A stretch of DNA of 64,000 nucleotides from Anabaena sp. UHCC 0187. GTDB taxonomy: Bacteria > Cyanobacteriota > Cyanobacteriia > Cyanobacteriales > Nostocaceae. Within the stretch, counting starts at the first letter, position 1. Every line of letters begins with the position of its first letter. Positions 25,889 through 35,109 of this stretch are shown here, in pieces. Location: the NCBI RefSeq assembly GCF_009712035.1, contig NZ_VILB01000013.1:85991-149990 (forward strand), written 5' to 3'. Under the pieces are notes generated by a model. It saw only the letters and a list, made by a program, of their open reading frames with translations. It was not told the origin of the DNA and ran no database searches. The translations under genes and the position numbers were made by a program.

Positions 25889-26605
25889 ATGGCAAAAAAA
25901 GTATCACGCCGCTTACAGGCGTTACTAGAAAAAGTAGAAGATAGGGATTATACACCCTTAGAAGCATTAGCTCTGTTAAAAGAAACAGCAACCGCTAAAT
26001 TTGCGGAAGCGGCTGAAGCTCATATCCGTTTAGGTATTGACCCTAAATATACAGACCAACAGTTGCGGACAACGGTAGCACTACCCAAAGGCACAGGACA
26101 GATAATTCGGGTAGCAGTTATCGCCAGAGGTGAAAAAGTCACAGAAGCAACTAATGCTGGTGCTGATATAGCTGGTTCTGAAGAACTCATTGAAGATATT
26201 CAGAAAGGCATGATGGACTTTGATAAGCTGATTGCTACACCAGATGTGATGCCACAGGTAGCAAAGCTTGGTAAATTATTAGGGCCACGGGGTTTAATGC
26301 CTTCACCCAAAGGTGGAACAGTGACATTTGATGTTGCTAGTGCGATCGCTGAATTCAAAGCTGGTAAATTAGAATATCGGGCTGATCGGACTGGGATTGT
26401 CCATGTTATGTTTGGTAAGACTGCTTTTTCATCTGAAGATTTATTAACAAATCTGAAAGCATTACAAGAGTCAATTGACCGTAACCGTCCTTCAGGTGCG
26501 AAGGGTCGTTATTGGCGGTCATTGTACATATCCTCGACAATGGGCCCATCAATTTCTATTGACATAAGCGCCCTAAGAGAGTTAAAACTAACTGACGCTG
26601 CATAG
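25889..26605 (+). CDS. rplA: Ribosomal protein L1
   Basis: A 238-aa protein of the ribosomal L1 stalk; in many bacteria it also represses its own operon. [21 protein letters not shown] is the family signature; [26 protein letters not shown] is the domain I start. AGGAG lies 7 nt before the ATG. A long regulated gap to rplJ follows. Confidence 0.98.
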   Translation: MAKKVSRRLQALLEKVEDRDYTPLEALALLKETATAKFAEAAEAHIRLGIDPKYTDQQLRTTVALPKGTGQIIRVAVIARGEKVTEATNAGADIAGSEELIEDIQKGMMDFDKLIATPDVMPQVAKLGKLLGPRGLMPSPKGGTVTFDVASAIAEFKAGKLEYRADRTGIVHVMFGKTAFSSEDLLTNLKALQESIDRNRPSGAKGRYWRSLYISSTMGPSISIDISALRELKLTDAA

Positions 26606-26669
26606 TTTGGTAATGGGTAATTGGTAATTACTGATTATATTCATCTATTACCAATGACCAAAATTAAAT

Positions 26670-26816
26670 AGGCAAGGCCGGAGACAGCAGGTGCTAATAG
26701 CTTAATACCCTGCCGAGGTTGTAATTTTAACCGTCTGAAGTTTGAACAGTGAAACTGTGACAACTACAGCATTAAAAATACCACTTTGAAACCCTGGCTA
26801 AGTTAGCTGGGGTTAA
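26670..26816 (+). promoter_or_regulatory. Ribosomal protein L10 leader
   Basis: The conserved core GAGACAGCAGGTGC, TTAATACCCTGCCGAGGTT (26681-26720) is the L10 leader that binds the L10(L12)4 complex for feedback control of rplJ-rplL. A later hairpin (AACCC at 26790 with GGGTT at 26810, inner GCTA/TAGC) followed by AATTGTTTTC looks like an attenuator. Confidence 0.9.
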
Positions 26817-26834
26817 TTGTTTTCGGTAAATCAG

Positions 26835-26942
26835 TAAAAAGGTGACAGGTAACGGGTGATAGGTGACAGGTGACAGGAAATAGAGTAACAACTAACAACT
26901 GACCACTGACCACTGACCACTGACCACTGACCACTGACATTG
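26835..26942. repeat. STRR heptamers between L10 leader and rplJ
   Basis: AGGTGAC-type units followed by at least five CTGACCA units (26900-26938) ending directly at the rplJ Shine-Dalgarno. Confidence 0.9.
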
Positions 26943-26956
26943 GAGGTGAGATAAGT

Positions 26957-27526
26957 ATGGGAAGAACGTTAGAAAACAAAAAAGAAATAGTTGCTGATCT
27001 TAAAGTTTCTTTGAGTGAATCAACTTTAGCACTGGTAATTGATTATCAGGGGCTAACAGTTGCTGAAATCACAGATTTACGTCGGCAACTCCGTCCTAGT
27101 GGTGCTATCTGTAAGGTGACAAAAAACACCTTTATGGGCATCGCTATTAAGGATCAGGAACAATGGCAGCCAATGTCAGAATTACTTAACGGTTCTTCTG
27201 CATTTTTGCTAGTTAAAGAAGATTTATCTGCGATCAAAGCTTACCAAGCATTCCAAAAAGCCACCAAGAAATCAGAAATTCGCGGTGGTGTCATGGAAGG
27301 TCGTGTCCTGAGTGAAGCTGATGTCAAGGCTCTAGGAGACTTGCCATCTAAGGAACAACTCATGGCTCAAATTGCTGGTGCTATCAACGGTGTGGCTACC
27401 AAGCTGGCTGTTGGTATCAACGAAGTTCCCAGTTCCTTGGCTCGCGCTTTGCAAGCTGTCGCTGAAAAAGAAAATAGCGATAGTTCTGAAAGTGCTGCTG
27501 AATTAGCGGTAGTTAGTGAAGATTAA
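26957..27526 (+). CDS. rplJ: Ribosomal protein L10
   Basis: A 189-aa base of the ribosomal stalk, carrying L7/L12 dimers. [39 protein letters not shown] and [12 protein letters not shown] are typical. The C-terminal helix that binds L12 is followed by a Ser/Glu-rich tail. Strong GGAGGTGA 7 nt upstream of ATG. Controlled by the L10 leader upstream; co-transcribed with rplL. Confidence 0.97.
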   Translation: MGRTLENKKEIVADLKVSLSESTLALVIDYQGLTVAEITDLRRQLRPSGAICKVTKNTFMGIAIKDQEQWQPMSELLNGSSAFLLVKEDLSAIKAYQAFQKATKKSEIRGGVMEGRVLSEADVKALGDLPSKEQLMAQIAGAINGVATKLAVGINEVPSSLARALQAVAEKENSDSSESAAELAVVSED

Positions 27527-27585
27527 TCACTGACAACTCACAACTAAAAAACTAACAAATCAAAAATTCTTTAGGAGTTATATCC

Positions 27586-27975
27586 ATGTCTGCTGCAACC
27601 GAACAAATTTTAGACCAGTTGAAATCTTTGACCTTATTAGAAGCTTCTGAATTAGTTAAGCAAATCGAAGAAGCCTTTGGTGTTAGTGCTGCTGCTACTG
27701 GTGGTGGCATGATGATGATGGCTGCTCCTGGTGCTGCTGCTGCTGAAGCAGTAGAAGAGAAGACCGAATTTGATGCAATTTTGGATTCCGTACCAGCAGA
27801 CAAGAAGATTGCTGTACTGAAAATCGTTCGTGAAATCACAGGTCTAGGTCTGAAAGAAGCTAAGGACTTGGTAGAAGCCGCTCCTAAAGCAGTTAAAGAA
27901 GCTGTAACTAAGGAAGCTGCTGAGGATATCAAGAAGCGGATTGAAGAAGCTGGTGGTAAGGTAACAGTTAAGTAA
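27586..27975 (+). CDS. rplL: Ribosomal protein L7/L12
   Basis: A 129-aa stalk protein that recruits translation factors. N-terminal dimerisation helices ([22 protein letters not shown]), an Ala/Gly/Met-rich hinge, then the factor-binding domain [44 protein letters not shown] lies 9 nt before ATG. Last gene of the unit; an STRR tract follows. Confidence 0.98.
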   Translation: MSAATEQILDQLKSLTLLEASELVKQIEEAFGVSAAATGGGMMMMAAPGAAAAEAVEEKTEFDAILDSVPADKKIAVLKIVREITGLGLKEAKDLVEAAPKAVKEAVTKEAAEDIKKRIEEAGGKVTVK

Positions 27976-27984
27976 TTGTTATTA

Positions 27985-28060
27985 GGTGATTGGTGATTGG
28001 TGATTGGTGATTGGTGATTGGTGATTGGGAAGAATTTTTACCCAGTCCCCAGTCCCCATT
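27985..28060. repeat. Composite STRR (GGTGATT + CCCCAGT)
   Basis: Six GGTGATT heptamers, a ~17-nt spacer with TTTTTACCC, then CCCCAGT heptamers. Same architecture as the tract at 44033-44141. It separates the convergent rplL and nnr genes. Confidence 0.9.
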
Positions 28061-28061
28061 A

Positions 28062-29582
28062 TCATCGCTTCAAAACTGGTAGTAAATATTGAGTTAGTGT
28101 GAAAGCATCAACTCCTAATTCTGTTCTCGTTTGTGCTGCTAAAATTCCTGCTTGGGAATGCCACCAAGCCGCAGTTGCGACTATATCTTCTATAACAATT
28201 TCTTTATTCATAATTTGCGCTAATAGTCCACCTAATAAACCAGTTAATACATCTCCGCTGCCTCCACGGGCTAATGCCGGGGTGCTTTCGGGATTTATCC
28301 AAACACCACCTTGAGGATTAGAGATAGCCGTTCTTGCCCCTTTTAATAGGACTACAGCCCCACTTTCTTGGGCTGCTGTTTGTACGGCTTTGATTCTATC
28401 TGTGTGGTCAATATTCGGAAATAACCGCTGAAATTCTCCAGTATGGGGTGTGAGTACGGTGGATGATTTCCGTTGTTTCAAGGTGGGGATAGTTCCTAAT
28501 TGTGCCAAAATATTTAAGGCATCAGCATCAAGAATTAGGGGACATTCACATTTAATTATTTCGGGAATAATAGATATATTATCTTTAGTTAAACCAGGTC
28601 CGCAAGCGATTGTCGTAAATGAATTTAAATCTGTATTTTCTGGTAATTGTAAATTAGCAATTGCTCCTGTTTCGGTTTCGGGACAACCAATAATTAAGGC
28701 TTCTGGTAACTGGGAAACTAACAACATTTTCAGAGATTCTGGGACAGCAATTGATAGCATTCCTATACCAGAAGCTCGCGCACCTAAACCTGTTAAAATT
28801 GCTCCACCGGCATAACGTTGAGAACCACAAATTAATAGTAAATGTCCTTGTTTGTATTTGTGGGTAATGAGAGGACGAGGTAAAGGTAAAGTTGATAATG
28901 CTGTGGTTTTAGTAATACGTTTGATTTTGGGAATATCACCGATAACAGCATGAATATCTGCTAAAGGAATATCAAAGTCAATTAATTCAACTTTACCAAC
29001 ATAAGGTAATGCTTGTTCTTGTAATAAACCTTGTTTCCATAAACCCAAGCAAAATGTATAATTTGCCTGAATAGCTGTTCCTAAAACTTCTCCTGTATCT
29101 GTATGTAAACCCGAAGGTATATCAATACTAATAATAGGTTGATTTTTGCCATTAAAATAATTAATTGCCCCAGCGATAGAATCAGTAATTTCTCTTTCTA
29201 ATCCAAAGCCAAATAAACCATCAATTAAAAAATCATAACTTGGTAATTGGGAAAGTTCTTGATAACAGGGAATTCCTAAATTTTGAATATATTGAAAATG
29301 CTGGGAAGTTAATTCTTTTAACTTAGCAAAAGGTTGATAAATCCAAACTTCATAACCTCGAAAATGTAATTCACGGGCTACTACTAAAGCATCTCCTCCA
29401 TTATGACCAGGACCAACTAAAATTCCCACACATTTTCCTGGGGAAATAATAGCCTGTAAGCGGTGGAAAATTAATCCTGCTACCTTTTCCATTAAAGCTG
29501 CTACAGGCATTCCCGCACTAAATATCCTGGTTTCAATCTCCCGCATTTGGGTTGCGGTAACAACAAATTGTTCTTTAGTCAT
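28062..29582 (-). CDS. nnr: Bifunctional NAD(P)HX epimerase/dehydratase
   Basis: Repairs hydrated NADH/NADPH. The 506-aa product fuses a YjeF-N epimerase domain (about 1-215: MREIETRIFSAGMP, GPGHNGGDALVVARELHFRG, DGLFGFGLEREI) to a ribokinase-like ADP-dependent dehydratase (about 230-500: KYKQGHLLLICGS, GPGL, DADALNILAQL, TPHTGEFQRL, ARGGSGDVLTGLLGGLLAQ). Normal size for the fused family. The ATG start lies inside the ATGACTA heptamer array, and no Shine-Dalgarno precedes it (see findings). Single gene. Confidence 0.94.
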   Translation of the reverse strand: MTKEQFVVTATQMREIETRIFSAGMPVAALMEKVAGLIFHRLQAIISPGKCVGILVGPGHNGGDALVVARELHFRGYEVWIYQPFAKLKELTSQHFQYIQNLGIPCYQELSQLPSYDFLIDGLFGFGLEREITDSIAGAINYFNGKNQPIISIDIPSGLHTDTGEVLGTAIQANYTFCLGLWKQGLLQEQALPYVGKVELIDFDIPLADIHAVIGDIPKIKRITKTTALSTLPLPRPLITHKYKQGHLLLICGSQRYAGGAILTGLGARASGIGMLSIAVPESLKMLLVSQLPEALIIGCPETETGAIANLQLPENTDLNSFTTIACGPGLTKDNISIIPEIIKCECPLILDADALNILAQLGTIPTLKQRKSSTVLTPHTGEFQRLFPNIDHTDRIKAVQTAAQESGAVVLLKGARTAISNPQGGVWINPESTPALARGGSGDVLTGLLGGLLAQIMNKEIVIEDIVATAAWWHSQAGILAAQTRTELGVDAFTLTQYLLPVLKR

Positions 29583-29687
29583 TAGTCATTAGTCATTAGT
29601 CATTAGTCATTAGTCATTAGTCATTAGTCATTAGTCATTAGTCATTAGTCATTAGTCAGTTGTCAGTTGTCAGTTGTCAGTTGTCAG
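29575..29687. repeat. STRR array: 12 TTAGTCA + 4 GTTGTCA heptamers
   Basis: Twelve perfect TTAGTCA units (29575-29658) run without a break into four perfect GTTGTCA units (29659-29686). The left end supplies the start codon of nnr. Confidence 0.97.
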
Positions 29688-29723
29688 GATAAAGACAAAT
29701 ATTTTCTCCAATTACCAATTACC

Positions 29724-30524
29724 TTATTTTCCATAATAAACTCTAGCATTGCCATAACCTGAATTTTTTAAATAGCTATTCCATTGTTCTGCTTCTAATT
29801 TATCGCTAAAAGGGCCTACAGCTATATGCGGTCCTCTTGGTTGATTTCTCCTAAATACATTAATGTTTATGTTAACCTTCTGACGAATTTCTGTACCCAA
29901 AGAACGTAAATTATTAGCATTGCCAGGAATAACTATATAGTAATATTTACTTCTTTGCTCTTGAAAGTTATTTGTATAGTTCTGCGGATTATATACAGTG
30001 CTATTATCAATTATTACTTGTGGGGAAGAACTAGTTACTTCTATATTATTAGAATTAACAATTCTCGCGCCAGGAATACCATTGAACTCCAATTCTCTTA
30101 CCCGTCTTTGAGCATTGGATTGTCCATTAAAAACGCCAGATTGAATAACATTACGTCCATTATAATTGCGAATATATGCACTACTTTCAATCTGGCGAAC
30201 TTGTTGTAACATTTGGGAATTACTGCTATCAACATAAACAAAATAACGATCAAAATCTGGGTTATTTTGACTATATTTTCTGCCCTGAGAAGGCTGATTA
30301 TATTGATTAAATTCCACTGATTGGATTTGTTGTAACTCTGTTAATGGCTGCTGAGTGGCGGAAATATCATAGAGATATGGCAGTGTTGCTTGTGCCAAGA
30401 ATAGATTATTTTCAGGTATTTGAGCCTGAACTGGAATATATTCTGACATTAGCACCCAACATCCACTCACAAGCAAGGAAAATATGGGAAAAGGAGTAAA
30501 GTGATTTATTCTTAAATTAGGCAT
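29724..30524 (-). CDS. Exported SPOR-like domain protein
   Basis: A 266-aa protein with a signal peptide (PIFSLLVSGCWVLMSEYIPVQA) and two regions with SPOR-like pattern: residues ~70-140 (FVYVDSSNSQMLQQVRQI, SGVFNGQSNAQRRVRELEFNG) and ~175-266 (YYIVIPGNANNLRSLGTEI, IAVGPFSDKLEAEQWNSYL). SPOR domains bind denuded peptidoglycan at septa, so a periplasmic cell-wall role is likely. ATG at 30524 is preferred to a TTG 21 nt upstream. No operon partner. Divergent from mnmA. Confidence 0.75.
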   Translation of the reverse strand: MPNLRINHFTPFPIFSLLVSGCWVLMSEYIPVQAQIPENNLFLAQATLPYLYDISATQQPLTELQQIQSVEFNQYNQPSQGRKYSQNNPDFDRYFVYVDSSNSQMLQQVRQIESSAYIRNYNGRNVIQSGVFNGQSNAQRRVRELEFNGIPGARIVNSNNIEVTSSSPQVIIDNSTVYNPQNYTNNFQEQRSKYYYIVIPGNANNLRSLGTEIRQKVNININVFRRNQPRGPHIAVGPFSDKLEAEQWNSYLKNSGYGNARVYYGK

Positions 30525-30742
30525 ATTTGTCCCCAGTTTTGGCAAAAGTTTTTTACTAGCTATTATTGTAATCAGTTAATTGAACATTACGAATATATAA
30601 TCAGAACCCAAAAAGGAAAATTCCTGACTATTCAGGCTGGATGCGTATGTGTGCTACAATTGGACAGTCTTGCACCTTGTGGTCAGATAAAAAACATCGT
30701 TGTCGCAAAAATAAGCCGCAAGCACTTTGAAAAGTGTGAATT

Positions 30743-31798
30743 ATGAAAAAAGTTGTCGTTGGTCTTTCTGGTGGAGTTGATAGTTCTGTAGCCGCTGCTA
30801 TTCTACATAATCAGGGGTATGATGTAATTGGTTTAACCCTTTGGCTGATGAAAGGCAAGGGGCAATGTTGCTCTGAAGGAATGATTGACGCGGCTGATAT
30901 TTGTGAACAATTGGGCATTCCCCATGAAATTGTGGATATTCGGGATGTCTTTCAAACAGAAATTATTGACTTTTTGGTAACTGGCTACAGTGTGGGAATT
31001 ACGCCGTTGCCTTGTTCCCAATGTAACAAAACGGTGAAATTTGGTCCAATGGTGGAATATGCACGGGAAAAATTGGCATCAACAAAAATCGCCACAGGTC
31101 ATTATGCCCAAATTTGTTACGACGGGGCTACTAATCGTTACCAATTGTTACGAGCAGTTGATCGCAACAAAGATCAATCTTATTTCCTCTATGACTTATC
31201 CCAAGACTTATTAGGGGCGACAATTTTTCCCCTGGGTGAACTAAATAAAACCGATACTCGCAGAATTGCTACTGAATACAATTTAAAAACCGCCGATAAA
31301 CCAGAAAGTCAAGATTTATGCTTGGTGGAAAGTAACGGTTCCATGCGGGCATTTTTAGATAAATATTTAGCTCCCAAACCCGGTGATATTGTTGATGAAA
31401 CGGGTAAAGTCTTGGGACAACATGATGGTGTTCATCATTACACCATTGGTCAGCGAAAAGGCTTAGGAATTGCTGCGGCTGAACCCTTGTATGTGATTGA
31501 ACTGGATGCAGCTAATAACAGGGTAGTTGTAGGCGATCGCACCAAAGGAACTCAATCAGAATGTACAGTAAACCGGATAAATTGGGTTTCCATTGCTGAA
31601 CCCGTTACCCCCATTCGTGCAGAAGTGCAAATTCGTTATCGTTCTCAACCCGTACCCGTGACAGTAATTCCCTTAGCAGATTCCCGCGTCCGGTTAGTAT
31701 TTGATGAACCTCAGTTCAGTATCACACCTGGACAAGCTGCGGTTTGGTACGACGGAGACAAGGTATTAGGTGGGGGAATTATTGAACAATTTAGTTAA
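30743..31798 (+). CDS. mnmA: tRNA 2-thiouridylase MnmA
   Basis: Adds sulfur to U34 of tRNA-Lys, -Glu and -Gln. The 351-aa product has the PP-loop SGGVDSS at 9-15, the paired catalytic cysteines C94 (in [12 protein letters not shown]) and C193 (in ESQDLCLVE), and the C-terminal beta-barrel with [15 protein letters not shown] start, single gene. Normal family length. Confidence 0.97.
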   Translation: MKKVVVGLSGGVDSSVAAAILHNQGYDVIGLTLWLMKGKGQCCSEGMIDAADICEQLGIPHEIVDIRDVFQTEIIDFLVTGYSVGITPLPCSQCNKTVKFGPMVEYAREKLASTKIATGHYAQICYDGATNRYQLLRAVDRNKDQSYFLYDLSQDLLGATIFPLGELNKTDTRRIATEYNLKTADKPESQDLCLVESNGSMRAFLDKYLAPKPGDIVDETGKVLGQHDGVHHYTIGQRKGLGIAAAEPLYVIELDAANNRVVVGDRTKGTQSECTVNRINWVSIAEPVTPIRAEVQIRYRSQPVPVTVIPLADSRVRLVFDEPQFSITPGQAAVWYDGDKVLGGGIIEQFS

Positions 31799-31892
31799 GT
31801 TTGCTCGTATTCCTACTTACTAATTAGCAATTTGTGTTATTAGTTGAAAAGCAGATCATGGTAAATGTACTAGGGCATCTCCAAAAATCCGT

Positions 31893-32876
31893 ATGAAAAA
31901 ACAACTTTTAACAGCAGGGTTTGTTCTCCTGTCTTTCATGTTACCCGTGAAAGCTTCCGCCGCTAATTTTACGCAAATTTATGCTTTCGGTGACAGCCTT
32001 GTTGATAATGGTAATGTGTTGGCAGCAGCTACAGCCGCTGATGTCCCTTTTCCGCCATATTACTATCAAGGACGATTTTCCAATGGTCCTGTGTGGACGG
32101 AATATTTAGCCCAGGATATGGGTGTACAACTCAATAATTTAGCTTTCGGTGGTGCTACTACAGGTACTAATAATACAATATCACCCGCATTTCCAGGACT
32201 AACTCAGGAAATTCAAGGTTTTGTAGCAACTAATCCATCTGTTGATAATCAGGCGCTATATATAATATCAGCCGGTGCTAATGATTATTTGAATGTTACT
32301 GATTTTAGCCAAGCAATTAATAATGCAGTTAGTAATTTAGCAAATGCAATAATATCTTTATCTGCTGTCGGTGCTAAAAACTTCTTAATAGCTAATTTAC
32401 CTAACTTGGGAGGTATTCCTGCTAATAATCAGACTTCCATAGTTAATGATCTCAACTTTTTAACTGGAATTCATAATTCAGCTTTGAGTCAAACTGTCAA
32501 CGGTTTGAGTCAGCTACAGCCAAACCTCAATATCAAAGTTTTCGATGTTAATTCTCTTGTCAGTCAGATTATAGCATCACCAGGAAAATTCGGTTTCACA
32601 AATGTCACTGATGCTTGTCTAAACATTGTTGCACAAACTATTTGTTCTAACCCCAATGAATATTTATTTTGGGATGACTTGCATCCTACAAGTTATGCTC
32701 ATAGTATAGTTGCCAGATCAGCACAAGCAACTATTCCTGAACCTTCAACAACTTTAAGTTTGTTAGGAATTGCGGCTTTAAGTGCAACAGGAGTTATCAA
32801 ACGCAAACGCAAGACATTTAATCCAGAAAATCTGGTTCTTGCCGGACAATCATCTCATACAAAGGTTGAAAACTAA
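31893..32876 (+). CDS. SGNH/GDSL hydrolase with PEP-CTERM anchor
   Basis: A 327-aa secreted esterase/lipase-like enzyme. Signal peptide to about residue 23 (ASAA), nucleophile block YAFGDSLVDNG with Ser35, SAGANDYL (the Asn block), and the D-x-x-H catalytic block WDDLHPTSYAHS with D261 and H264. The C-terminus has a PEP-CTERM signal: IPEPSTT, hydrophobic helix LSLLGIAALSATGVI and KRKRK, for exosortase sorting. Unusually ~22 residues follow the basic cluster, and this tail overlaps the 3' end of the convergent aldolase gene by 59 bp; the original stop was probably lost. Substrate unknown. Confidence 0.9.
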   Translation: MKKQLLTAGFVLLSFMLPVKASAANFTQIYAFGDSLVDNGNVLAAATAADVPFPPYYYQGRFSNGPVWTEYLAQDMGVQLNNLAFGGATTGTNNTISPAFPGLTQEIQGFVATNPSVDNQALYIISAGANDYLNVTDFSQAINNAVSNLANAIISLSAVGAKNFLIANLPNLGGIPANNQTSIVNDLNFLTGIHNSALSQTVNGLSQLQPNLNIKVFDVNSLVSQIIASPGKFGFTNVTDACLNIVAQTICSNPNEYLFWDDLHPTSYAHSIVARSAQATIPEPSTTLSLLGIAALSATGVIKRKRKTFNPENLVLAGQSSHTKVEN

Positions 32877-33594
32877 ACCAACCCAACTCATGAGAACCAA
32901 CTTGACTATGAGCTATTTTCGCATATTCTGGCTTAATCGGGCTAGGTTCTCCGGCCGCTTCTGCTAATAGTTGGGATTGACAAGAACGCTCCATTGTGAT
33001 AAACCACCAAGCAGCCTCATCAATAGTATTACCGACAGTCAGTAAGCCGTGATTTTTGAGAATGACGGCTTTATTTTTCCCCAAAGTTTGAGCAATGCGC
33101 TTACCTTCTTGGGTATCTAAAACAACACCTGTATAATCAATAAATATACTATGGTCTTGGTAAAAAGCACAAGCATCTTGGGTGAGAGGGTCAAGGAGAC
33201 GGCCAAGACTCGACCAGCTTTTACCATAGATAGAATGGGCGTGGGCAGCGGCTACTGCGTCAGGACGGGCGGCATGAACTTGAGAATGAATGGCAAAAGC
33301 TGCGCGATTTACTGGAAGATTACCGTAAATTACATCACCTTGCTGATTAACTAAAATTAGGTCACTAACTCGAATTAAACCAAAGTGCATTCCAAAGGGA
33401 TTTACCCAAAAATGTTCGGGGTTTTCGGGGTCACGGGCTGTAATGTGTCCAGCGACACCTTCATCAAATCCAAATCGGGAAAATAGCCGTAATGCTGCTG
33501 CTAGTCGCTGTTGACGGTGCAATCTTTCTGCGGTAATTGAAGTGAAAGTGGGAATTTGGGGAATATTTGGCTTTTCTATGGGTTTTTCTATCAT
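32818..33594 (-). CDS. Class II aldolase/adducin family protein
   Basis: A 258-aa zinc-dependent aldolase-like protein. GFDEGVAGHITARDPENPEHFWVNPFG is the N-terminal substrate loop, AAAHAHSIYGKSWSSLG carries the His-x-His zinc ligands, and KNHGLLTVGNTIDEAAWW the third ligand and C-terminal helix. These proteins act on phosphorylated or free sugar-like hydroxy-ketones; the exact substrate is not readable. ATG start; no operon partner. Its last ~20 codons overlap the convergent hydrolase gene. Confidence 0.88.
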   Translation of the reverse strand: MIEKPIEKPNIPQIPTFTSITAERLHRQQRLAAALRLFSRFGFDEGVAGHITARDPENPEHFWVNPFGMHFGLIRVSDLILVNQQGDVIYGNLPVNRAAFAIHSQVHAARPDAVAAAHAHSIYGKSWSSLGRLLDPLTQDACAFYQDHSIFIDYTGVVLDTQEGKRIAQTLGKNKAVILKNHGLLTVGNTIDEAAWWFITMERSCQSQLLAEAAGEPSPIKPEYAKIAHSQVGSHELGWFSFQPLYEMIVRQEPDFLD

Positions 33595-33643
33595 ATAAAA
33601 ATCCGATTTATAGGTTATTCTAGCAAATTACCCAAATTAGAAA

Positions 33644-33720
33644 AGAAAAACCGCAAAATATTACATTTCACGGTTTTAAGTATGGTGTGAGGAGTTAAAC
33701 TCTCTATCATCATAGAGTAT
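33644..33720 (-). ncRNA. yfr1: Yfr1 small RNA (copy A)
   Basis: On the minus strand: 5' hairpin CTCTAT-GATG-ATAGAG, then the ultraconserved unpaired motif ACTCCTCACACC (33684-33695), then a 10-bp terminator stem AACCGTGAAA/TTTTGCGGTT (two G-U pairs) and TTTTTC. This is the full Yfr1 architecture. Yfr1 is a cyanobacterial sRNA reported to pair with outer-membrane porin mRNAs. Ends are approximate; no promoter was assigned. Confidence 0.87.
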
Positions 33721-33870
33721 TAGCCCGATAAAAATGCTCTCGTAACAGTTTTAGTAACAAGATTTTTTATTTCTTACTTTTTACTTATAATTACCAACGC
33801 AAATTATACCATTTGTGAGATTTTTGATCTTACTAACATGATTAATTATCCTAAAAAATAGCCATAAAAA

Positions 33871-33955
33871 AATAAAAACCGTGAAAAAACAAATTCACGG
33901 CTTAATAAAAATGTGGTGTGAGGAGACTTAACTCTCACTTCATCATACTTCACCT
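33871..33955 (-). ncRNA. Yfr1-like small RNA (copy B, diverged)
   Basis: Same design ~230 bp further along: motif CTCCTCACACC (33915-33925) preceded by T rather than A, and a terminator stem CCGTGAA/TTCACGG with a following T-rich run. The 5' part aligns with copy A (TATGATGA, GAGAGTT shared) but lacks the perfect first hairpin; it can instead pair GTGAG with the CTCAC of the motif. Either a diverged paralogue or a decaying copy. Confidence 0.72.
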
Positions 33956-34032
33956 GACAATTAGAACTTCAATTACCCCAAATTTCTTTACAAGATAGTT
34001 ATTTGATGACATATATATTTTCTTAATCTTTG

Positions 34033-35025
34033 TTAATTTATACTAATAGCACCACCACAACTAGAACCACAACCCGCAGTACAACCATAGCAATATTCAG
34101 CAGTTTGGATTTCATAAATTATATCTAAACTACCAACTTCTAACAATTTGCTCACAGTCAACTTTTCACCATTGCTAGTTTTTGCAGGTAAATTCATCAT
34201 TTGGTTAAAGTCACAATCATAAATATTCCCTAAATAATCAATAGAAAGTTGCTCACGACACATTAAACCATCAATTGTATTTGCATTAAAGTGAGACTCT
34301 AAAAAATGCAAATAGCTAGAATAAAGCTGTTTTCGTTCTAAATGAAACTTTGTTCTTCCCACAGGTATATTAGTAATTGTGAAAAGATGATTAAATCGAA
34401 TATCAAACTTTTCCACCAAAAAGGTTTTATAAGCCTTTTCTAAATTTTCCTGTGCAGGAGTTAAAGAAAAATCCTCACCATTTGGTAATGGAGGATTATA
34501 CACCAAATCTAAAACTAAATCTGGGTTTTGACCATAACCAATTTTATTTAACCATTGTAAAGCTTTAATTGATTGATCAAAAACACCATCTCCTCGCATT
34601 TTATCCACATTATCTGCCAAATAACAGGGAAGAGAAGCAACAATCTTCACTTGATGTTGAGCAAAGAAATCTGGTAAATCTTCAAATCCCTCCACAAAAT
34701 AAATTGTCAGATTTGATCTCACAATTACCTGTTTACTTGCCTTTCTAGCAGCTTCTACCAATGGCTTAAATCCATAATTCATTTCTGGAGCGCCACCAGT
34801 TAAATCAACAGTTTTGATTTCTGGAAACCTCTCAATTAACGTAATTAACTGTTGACATATTTCCGGTGTTAGTTCCTCAGTTCTCTTGGGACTAGCCTCT
34901 ACATGGCAATGGTTACAGGCTAAATTACAACGTTTTCCCAAATTAATTTGTAAAACGTTAATTTCTTTTTTTGTTAAAGGTGAATTTAGCTGCTGATGAA
35001 AAGGTGTAATTGCTGTTTGTAACAT
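34033..35025 (-). CDS. arsS: Radical SAM protein ArsS (arsenosugar biosynthesis)
   Basis: Works after ArsM: transfers the adenosyl group to dimethylarsenic on the way to oxo-arsenosugars. The 330-aa product has the radical SAM cluster motif C33-x3-C37-x2-C40 in KRCNLACNHCHVEASP, DLTGGAPE, RSNLTIYF, and the family C-terminal cysteine-rich end CYGCTAGCGSSCGG. ATG at 35025 is used; the open frame runs 63 nt further but through a dispersed repeat. Second gene of a two-gene unit with arsM. Confidence 0.92.
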   Translation of the reverse strand: MLQTAITPFHQQLNSPLTKKEINVLQINLGKRCNLACNHCHVEASPKRTEELTPEICQQLITLIERFPEIKTVDLTGGAPEMNYGFKPLVEAARKASKQVIVRSNLTIYFVEGFEDLPDFFAQHQVKIVASLPCYLADNVDKMRGDGVFDQSIKALQWLNKIGYGQNPDLVLDLVYNPPLPNGEDFSLTPAQENLEKAYKTFLVEKFDIRFNHLFTITNIPVGRTKFHLERKQLYSSYLHFLESHFNANTIDGLMCREQLSIDYLGNIYDCDFNQMMNLPAKTSNGEKLTVSKLLEVGSLDIIYEIQTAEYCYGCTAGCGSSCGGAISIN

Positions 35026-35037
35026 AATAGATATAAA

Positions 35038-35100
35038 TATCTCTTCCTCTCTGTGTCCTCTGCGCCTCTGCGGTGATGCCTCCGGCACGCTGCGCGAACG
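35038..35100. repeat. Dispersed repeat between arsM and arsS
   Basis: Contains TCTGTGTCCTCTGCGCCTC and GATGCCTCCGGCACGCTGCG, pieces of repeat families common in Nostocales intergenic DNA. GC-rich relative to its surroundings. It opens the frame upstream of the arsS ATG without being part of the protein. Confidence 0.7.
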
Positions 35101-35109
35101 ATAAAAAAA

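Noticed and set aside
29575-29687. Possible CRISPR array because of many regular repeats
   Set aside because: The units are contiguous 7-mers without unique spacers; CRISPR repeats are 25-40 bp with spacers of similar length.
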